This document shows, one piece after another, positions 4,683 through 7,963 of a stretch of DNA of 7,963 bases. A model generated the notes under the pieces. It did no database searches. It saw nothing but the letters and a program-made list of their open reading frames with translations, and was not told where the DNA came from. The position numbers and the translations under genes are program-made. Every line of letters starts with the position of its first letter. Position 1 is the stretch's first letter. The stretch is from Thermoanaerobaculia bacterium (GTDB taxonomy: Bacteria; Acidobacteriota; Thermoanaerobaculia; UBA5066): assembly GCA_023717585.1 (NCBI GenBank), contig JAMQPJ010000602.1, positions 1 to 7,963 of the forward strand, in the 5' to 3' direction.

Positions 4683-5246
4683 CTATCGGGCGAGGACTTC
4701 CGCTTCCTTGGTCTTCAGGACGCTGTCCACTTCGCCGACGTTCTTGTCCGTCAGCTTCTGGATGTCGTCGAGGGCGCGCTTCTCGTCGTCCGCCGAGATC
4801 GCGGAGGCCTTCGCTTCCTTCTTGATGGCGTCGTTCCCCTCGTGGCGATGATGGCGGATCTCGACCTTCGCGTGCTCGGCGAAGGCATGGGCCTTCTTGA
4901 CGATCTCCTTGCGGCGTTCCTCCGTCGGCTGCGGGACGGGAATGCGCACGACCTTTCCGTCCGAGGAGGGATTGAGGCCGAGGTCGCTCGTCCGGATCGC
5001 CTTCTCGATGACCGGGCAGAGTGACGGCTCCCAGGGGACGGCCAGGATGAGCGTAGCGTCCGGCGTGGAGAGGTTCGCGACCTGGTTCAGAGGGGTCATC
5101 GTGCCGTAGTACTCGACGAGGATTCCCTCGAGAATCCCGACGGACGCGCGGCCCGTCCGCATGTGCCTCAGCTCGGTCTTGAGCGCGTCCAGGGACGCGC
5201 GCATGCGGCGCTCGGTTTCCCTCTTGATCTCGGCGATCATCGGCAT
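4683..5246 (-). CDS. frr: Ribosome recycling factor
   Basis: RRF, 187 aa (185 in E. coli), splits post-termination ribosomes together with EF-G. Helical domain I is formed by the first ~30 and last ~80 residues and contains HMRTGRAS (28-35). The short domain II (about 32-104) contains YYGTMTPLNQVANLSTPD. Then come RIPVPQPTEERRKEIVKKA (101-119) and the IRHHRHEGNDAIKK segment. Residue R134 there aligns with the ribosome-contacting Arg132 of E. coli; the next Arg is replaced by His. The start is ATG with GAGGAG at 5256-5261, 9 nt upstream. A second ATG two codons on is nearer to the usual family start, but the first fits the ribosome site better. It follows pyrH by 33 nt, the common pyrH-frr pair, and stops with TAG 19 nt before the ispDF remnant. 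Confidence 0.98.
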   Translation of the reverse strand: MPMIAEIKRETERRMRASLDALKTELRHMRTGRASVGILEGILVEYYGTMTPLNQVANLSTPDATLILAVPWEPSLCPVIEKAIRTSDLGLNPSSDGKVVRIPVPQPTEERRKEIVKKAHAFAEHAKVEIRHHRHEGNDAIKKEAKASAISADDEKRALDDIQKLTDKNVGEVDSVLKTKEAEVLAR

Positions 5247-5279
5247 GGATCGTGACTCCTCGTTTTCTCCGCGGCCCGC

Positions 5280-6002
5280 TCAGGCCTTCGCGGTTTCGAC
5301 GATGCTTCCGACTGCCTCGCCCATGACGACGCGACGAATGTTGCCCGGGACGAGGAGGTTGAAGACGCGGATGGGCATCTTGTTGTCCCGGCAGAGGGCG
5401 ATCGCGGCGGCGTCCATCACCGCGAGCCCCTTTTCGAGCACGTCCTGGTACGTCACGCGCGCAAGAAGGACCGCCGCGGGGTTCGTTTTCGGGTCGGCGG
5501 TATAGATGCCGTCCACGCGGGTCGCCTTCAGGATGGCCTCGGCACGGACCTCGTTCGCGCGAAGCGCAGCCGCCGAGTCCGTCGTGAAATACGGGTTGCC
5601 GGTGCCGCCCGCGAAAATGACGCATCGCTTCTTCTCGAGATGGCGGATCGCCCGCCGCCGGATGAACGGCTCGGCGACCGCCCGCACCTCGAACGCGGTC
5701 ATGACGCGCGTGTCGACCTCCCGTTTCTCGAGGGCGTCCTGCAACGCGAGGGCGTTGATGACCGTCGCGAGCATCCCCATGGTGTCGCCCGTGACCCGGT
5801 CGATGCCCTGCGTCGCGGCCGAGACGCCCCGGATGATGTTTCCGCCGCCGATGACGACCGCGATCTCCACGCCGAGGCGCGCCACGTCCGCGATCTCGTC
5901 GGCCATGCGCGCGACGACCGCCGGCTCGATGCCGAAGGGCTGGCTGCCGAGGAGCGCCTCCCCGGAGAGTTTCAGCAGGATCCGGCGGTAGCGGGGTTCC
6001 AC
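5280..6002 (-). CDS. pyrH: UMP kinase
   Basis: UMP kinase (hexameric, amino-acid-kinase fold) phosphorylates UMP to UDP with ATP in pyrimidine nucleotide synthesis. With the GTG start at 6002 it has 240 aa, almost the 241 of E. coli. Motifs in order are RILLKLSGEAL (7-17), VVIGGGNIIRG (49-59), DTMGMLATVINALALQDAL (73-91, the UMP side), GGTGNPYFTTDSAAALRA (132-149, nucleotide site), VDGIYTADPK (163-172) and the MDAAAIALCRDN block near 196. The frame is open up to another GTG at 6047, which would add 15 residues and overlap tsf by 41 nt. That extension (Pro/Ser-rich) has no family counterpart and its ribosome site is badly placed. The 6002 start follows the tsf stop by 4 nt, suggesting coupling. 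frr follows after 33 nt. Confidence 0.97.
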   Translation of the reverse strand: MEPRYRRILLKLSGEALLGSQPFGIEPAVVARMADEIADVARLGVEIAVVIGGGNIIRGVSAATQGIDRVTGDTMGMLATVINALALQDALEKREVDTRVMTAFEVRAVAEPFIRRRAIRHLEKKRCVIFAGGTGNPYFTTDSAAALRANEVRAEAILKATRVDGIYTADPKTNPAAVLLARVTYQDVLEKGLAVMDAAAIALCRDNKMPIRVFNLLVPGNIRRVVMGEAVGSIVETAKA

Positions 6003-6006
6003 GTTC

Positions 6007-6924
6007 TTACTTGATGAGCGCGGCGACTTCGGCGGCGAAGTCCCCACCCTTCTTCTCGATGCCCTCGCCCACCTTGAAGCGCACGAAACGGACGACCGAT
6101 GCGCCCGCGCCCGCGCGCTCGGCGACGACCTGGGACACCTTCTTGCTGTCGTCCTTGGCGAACGGCTGATCGAGGAGGACGACCTCCCCGTACCACTTGC
6201 CGATCATGCCCTCGACCATCTTCTCGGCGACGGCTTCGGGCTTCCCCGCCGCGACCGCCTTGGCGCGCGCGATCTCGCGTTCGTCGGCGAGCGCCTTGGC
6301 CGAAACCCCGTTCCGGTTCGCGAACTGAGGGGCCAGTGCCGCGACATGCATCGCCAGGTCCTTCGACAGGTCTTCGGGCATTCCCTTCGTCTCGATGACG
6401 ACGACCGTCTTGTCGCCCGGGTGCGCGTAGAGCGTGAATGCCGAGCCGGAGCCGGCCACGAGGCGCGCGAAGCGGCGGACCTCGGTTTTCTCGCCGAGAT
6501 CGCCGGTGAACGCCTGGAGGCACTCGGCGATCGTCGCTCCGTGATGCGGCATCCCTCTCGGGGGCGACATGGCCACGAGGGCCTCGACGTTCCCGTCGGC
6601 CGTATCGCCCAAAGCGGCGTGGTCGAATATGAACGACGTCAGCTCGTCTTTCACCTTCAGGAATTTCTCGGTCTTCGCGACGAAATCGCTCTCGCAGGCC
6701 ACCTCGACGAGCACCGCGGTCCCGCCTTCGACCTTGTGGCCGATGAGGCCGTCGGCGGCCACGCGGCCGGCCTTCTTCGCGGCCGCGGCGAGGCCCTTCT
6801 TGCGAAGAACCTTCTCGGCCTCCTCGATGTTGCCGTTCGTCTCCTCGAGCGCGATCTTGCAATCGAGCATTCCGGCGCCCGTCTTGTCGCGGAGCATCTT
6901 GACCATCGCTGCGGAAATCGCCAT
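6007..6924 (-). CDS. tsf: Elongation factor Ts
   Basis: EF-Ts, 305 aa, is the guanine nucleotide exchange factor that regenerates EF-Tu-GTP in the cytoplasm. The N-terminal UBA-like domain is seen as MVKMLRDKTGAGMLDCKIAL (7-26) followed by the ETNGNIEEAEKVLRKKG block. The EF-Tu contact motif SDFVAKTEKF is at about 79-88 (TDFVA in E. coli); here T is replaced by S. The long second half, with KALADEREIARAKA and KMVEGMIGKWYGEVVLLDQPF, matches the two-subdomain core and dimerisation region of full-length EF-Ts rather than the short ~200 aa form of some phyla. The start is ATG, supported by AAGGGG 6 nt upstream; a TTG one codon earlier is possible but less likely. It follows rpsB as in nearly all bacteria and ends in TAA 4 nt before the preferred pyrH start. 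Confidence 0.98.
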   Translation of the reverse strand: MAISAAMVKMLRDKTGAGMLDCKIALEETNGNIEEAEKVLRKKGLAAAAKKAGRVAADGLIGHKVEGGTAVLVEVACESDFVAKTEKFLKVKDELTSFIFDHAALGDTADGNVEALVAMSPPRGMPHHGATIAECLQAFTGDLGEKTEVRRFARLVAGSGSAFTLYAHPGDKTVVVIETKGMPEDLSKDLAMHVAALAPQFANRNGVSAKALADEREIARAKAVAAGKPEAVAEKMVEGMIGKWYGEVVLLDQPFAKDDSKKVSQVVAERAGAGASVVRFVRFKVGEGIEKKGGDFAAEVAALIK

Positions 6925-6930
6925 CAAAAA

Positions 6931-6936
6931 CCCCTT
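6931..6936 (-). promoter_or_regulatory. Shine-Dalgarno of tsf
   Basis: AAGGGG on the minus strand lies 6 nt upstream of the ATG at 6924-6922. It decides for this ATG rather than the in-frame TTG one codon earlier (6927-6925). It sits directly after the terminator T tract, so a transcript that reads through has a free, unpaired ribosome site. Confidence 0.75.
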
Positions 6937-6941
6937 ACGTC

Positions 6942-6975
6942 AAAAAACCGGCGGGAGACCTCTGTCCCCCGCCGG
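6942..6975 (-). terminator. Rho-independent terminator/attenuator between rpsB and tsf
   Basis: On the minus strand the stem runs from 6975 to 6964, the loop AGAG is at 6963-6960, and the return stem is 6959-6948. That is 12 pairs: 11 Watson-Crick and one G-T. Six uninterrupted T (6947-6942) follow directly. This is a textbook intrinsic terminator. It lies 21 nt after the rpsB stop and its T tract ends 5 nt before the tsf Shine-Dalgarno. No room for a separate tsf promoter is left, so it should act as a partial terminator that lowers tsf output relative to rpsB. Confidence 0.9.
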
Positions 6976-6995
6976 CCGTCATTTCCGAGAAACGA

Positions 6996-7799
6996 TCAGA
7001 CAGGGACCGGAAGGACGGCCGCCTCGGGCTTGGCGGCGCTCGCGTCGGTGACTTGGAAGTTCGTGGGCATCGGCTCGTCGTCGGCATGCTCGACCTTGCC
7101 GACGAAGCGCTCTTCCTGGGCGTGCAGGCCCTCGAGAACGGCGTCGGACATCTTGCCGGTGAAGAGCTTGATGGCGCGGATCGCGTCGTCGTTGCCGGGA
7201 ATCACGTGCGTGATGTCGTCCGGATCGCAGTTCGTGTCGACGATCGCGACGACGGGGATCCCGAGCTTCTTGGCCTCCTGGACCGCGATCGCCTCCTTCT
7301 TGGGGTCGATCACGAAGAGGACGTCCGGAAGCTCTTCCATTTCCTTGATGCCGACGAGGTTTTTCGCGAGCTTCGCCTTCTCGCGGTCGAGATGGATGCG
7401 CTCTTTCTTGGTGAGAATCGCGTCCGAGCCGTCGGCGAGCATCACCTCGATCTCCTTGAGCCGGCTGATCGATTTCCTGATCGTCACGAAGTTCGTGAGC
7501 GTTCCGCCAAGCCAGCGGTTGTTCACGTAGAACATGCCGCAGCGGTTCGCCTCCTCGTAAATGGCGTCCTGCGCCTGCCTCTTCGTCCCGACGAAGAGAA
7601 TGTTCTTGCCCTGCGAGGCGACGTCCGTGATAAACGCCGCAGCCTCGCGGAAGCACTTCAGAGTCTTCTGGAGGTCGATGATGTAGATGCCGTTGCGCTT
7701 GCCGAAGATGTACTTCTTCATCTTCGGGTTCCAGCGCTTCGTCTGGTGGCCGAAGTGAACGCCCGCCTCGAGCAGTTCCTTCATCGTGATCTGGCTCAT
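6996..7799 (-). CDS. rpsB: 30S ribosomal protein S2
   Basis: S2, 267 aa, binds late to the small subunit and is needed for S1 binding and mRNA engagement. The N-terminus MSQITMKELLEAGVHFGHQT is classic S2. It is followed by RWNPKMKKYIFGKRNGIYII (residues 22-41), then NNRWLGGTLTNF near 93-104 and PDVLFVIDPKKE near 158-169. The IPVVAIVDTNCDPD segment near 185-198 and the IPGNDDAIRAI block complete the fold. The C-terminal tail after about residue 230 is Ala/Pro-rich and not conserved, giving a slightly longer protein than the 241 aa of E. coli. The ATG start matches the family N-terminus exactly. It lies 10 nt downstream of the rpsI stop. A G-rich run is close to the start, so the ribosome site is not ideal and coupling to rpsI translation is likely. 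An intrinsic terminator follows the stop. Confidence 0.98.
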   Translation of the reverse strand: MSQITMKELLEAGVHFGHQTKRWNPKMKKYIFGKRNGIYIIDLQKTLKCFREAAAFITDVASQGKNILFVGTKRQAQDAIYEEANRCGMFYVNNRWLGGTLTNFVTIRKSISRLKEIEVMLADGSDAILTKKERIHLDREKAKLAKNLVGIKEMEELPDVLFVIDPKKEAIAVQEAKKLGIPVVAIVDTNCDPDDITHVIPGNDDAIRAIKLFTGKMSDAVLEGLHAQEERFVGKVEHADDEPMPTNFQVTDASAAKPEAAVLPVPV

Positions 7800-7809
7800 C
7801 TGTCCCCCA

Positions 7810-7963
7810 TTACCTCTTCGAGAACTGGAACCGGGCGCGGGCGCCGCGCTGTCCGTATTTCTTGCGCTCCTTCATGCGCGAGTCGCGCGTGAGGAGGCCG
7901 GCCTTCTTGAGCGCACCGCGGAGTTCGCCGTTGAAGAGGCAGAGCGCCCGGGCGATCCCGTGG
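7810..7963 (-). CDS. rpsI: 30S ribosomal protein S9, 3' part only
   Basis: This is the last 50 codons of S9 plus a TAA stop; the 5' part lies beyond the right edge. S9 is a small-subunit head protein whose C-terminal tail reaches the P-site tRNA. The translated end reads HGIARALCLFNGELRGALKK..., then LLTRDSRMKERKKYGQRGAR and the terminal FQFSKR. That carries the family hallmarks: the LTRD.R..ERKK.G core block and the invariant Ser-Lys-Arg end. The gene was translated by hand because the frame is open at the window edge. rpsB follows after only 10 nt, so the two are surely co-transcribed. In most bacteria rplM lies immediately upstream of rpsI; that is expected here but not visible. Identity is certain; only the start is missing. 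Confidence 0.96.
   Translation of the reverse strand, partial: HGIARALCLFNGELRGALKKAGLLTRDSRMKERKKYGQRGARARFQFSKR

Noticed and set aside
6003..6047. Longer pyrH form starting at GTG 6047
   Set aside because: It overlaps tsf by 41 nt, adds a Pro/Ser-rich tail foreign to UMP kinases and its purine run abuts the start; GTG at 6002 gives the family length.
6938..6946. TTGACG directly after the rpsB-tsf terminator as a possible tsf -35 box
   Set aside because: No -10-like sequence lies 16-18 nt downstream, and the start of transcription would fall inside the tsf coding region.
6346..7530. 394-codon plus-strand open frame opposite tsf and rpsB
   Set aside because: Antisense shadow of two certain genes, crossing the rpsB-tsf terminator; no recognisable protein family.
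7053..7892. 279-codon plus-strand open frame opposite rpsB and rpsI
   Set aside because: Mirror frame of conserved ribosomal genes, Asp/Arg/Val-rich, no recognisable motif.

Overview
All protein and tRNA genes in this window lie on the minus strand of a GC-rich bacterial chromosome segment. It is almost entirely core translation and transcription machinery, read from high to low coordinates. The order is rpsI (3' end only) - rpsB - tsf - pyrH - frr - a shortened ispD/ispF fusion - rlmB - [promoter] - tRNA-Thr(TGT) - tRNA-Tyr(GTA) - tRNA-Thr(GGT) - tRNA-Gly(TCC) - tRNA-Trp(CCA) - secE - nusG - rplK - rplA - rplJ (runs off the left edge). No mobile element, phage gene, CRISPR array or defence system is visible.

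Organism: the high GC, the rpsI-rpsB-tsf-pyrH-frr order and its direct linkage to an ispDF-rlmB-tRNA-secE-nusG-rplKAJ cluster fit a GC-rich diderm such as an acidobacterium. That assignment is an inference from gene order and protein style with low confidence; nothing here is diagnostic.

Right part (about 4683-7963): S9, S2, EF-Ts, UMP kinase and ribosome recycling factor form a compact operon. It is broken by a textbook intrinsic terminator between rpsB and tsf, which should act as an attenuator. Middle (3588-4682): an ORF of 115 codons joins the first ~32 residues of IspD to the last ~80 residues of IspF. The catalytic cores of both are missing. It is coupled by a GTGA overlap to rlmB. A 14-bp tandem duplication fills the frr-ispDF gap.

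Left part (1-3587): an extended -10 promoter just after rlmB probably drives five tRNAs, all with encoded CCA, and then secE-nusG-rplK-rplA-rplJ. The 3' trailer of tRNA-Tyr can pair perfectly with the tRNA's own 3' end. The rplK-rplA spacer is unusually long and holds three successive hairpins. rplA and rplJ overlap by ATGA.

No clearly new biological system was found. The items most worth a second look are the internally deleted ispDF, the tRNA-Tyr trailer palindrome, the rpsB-tsf terminator and the structured rplK-rplA leader.
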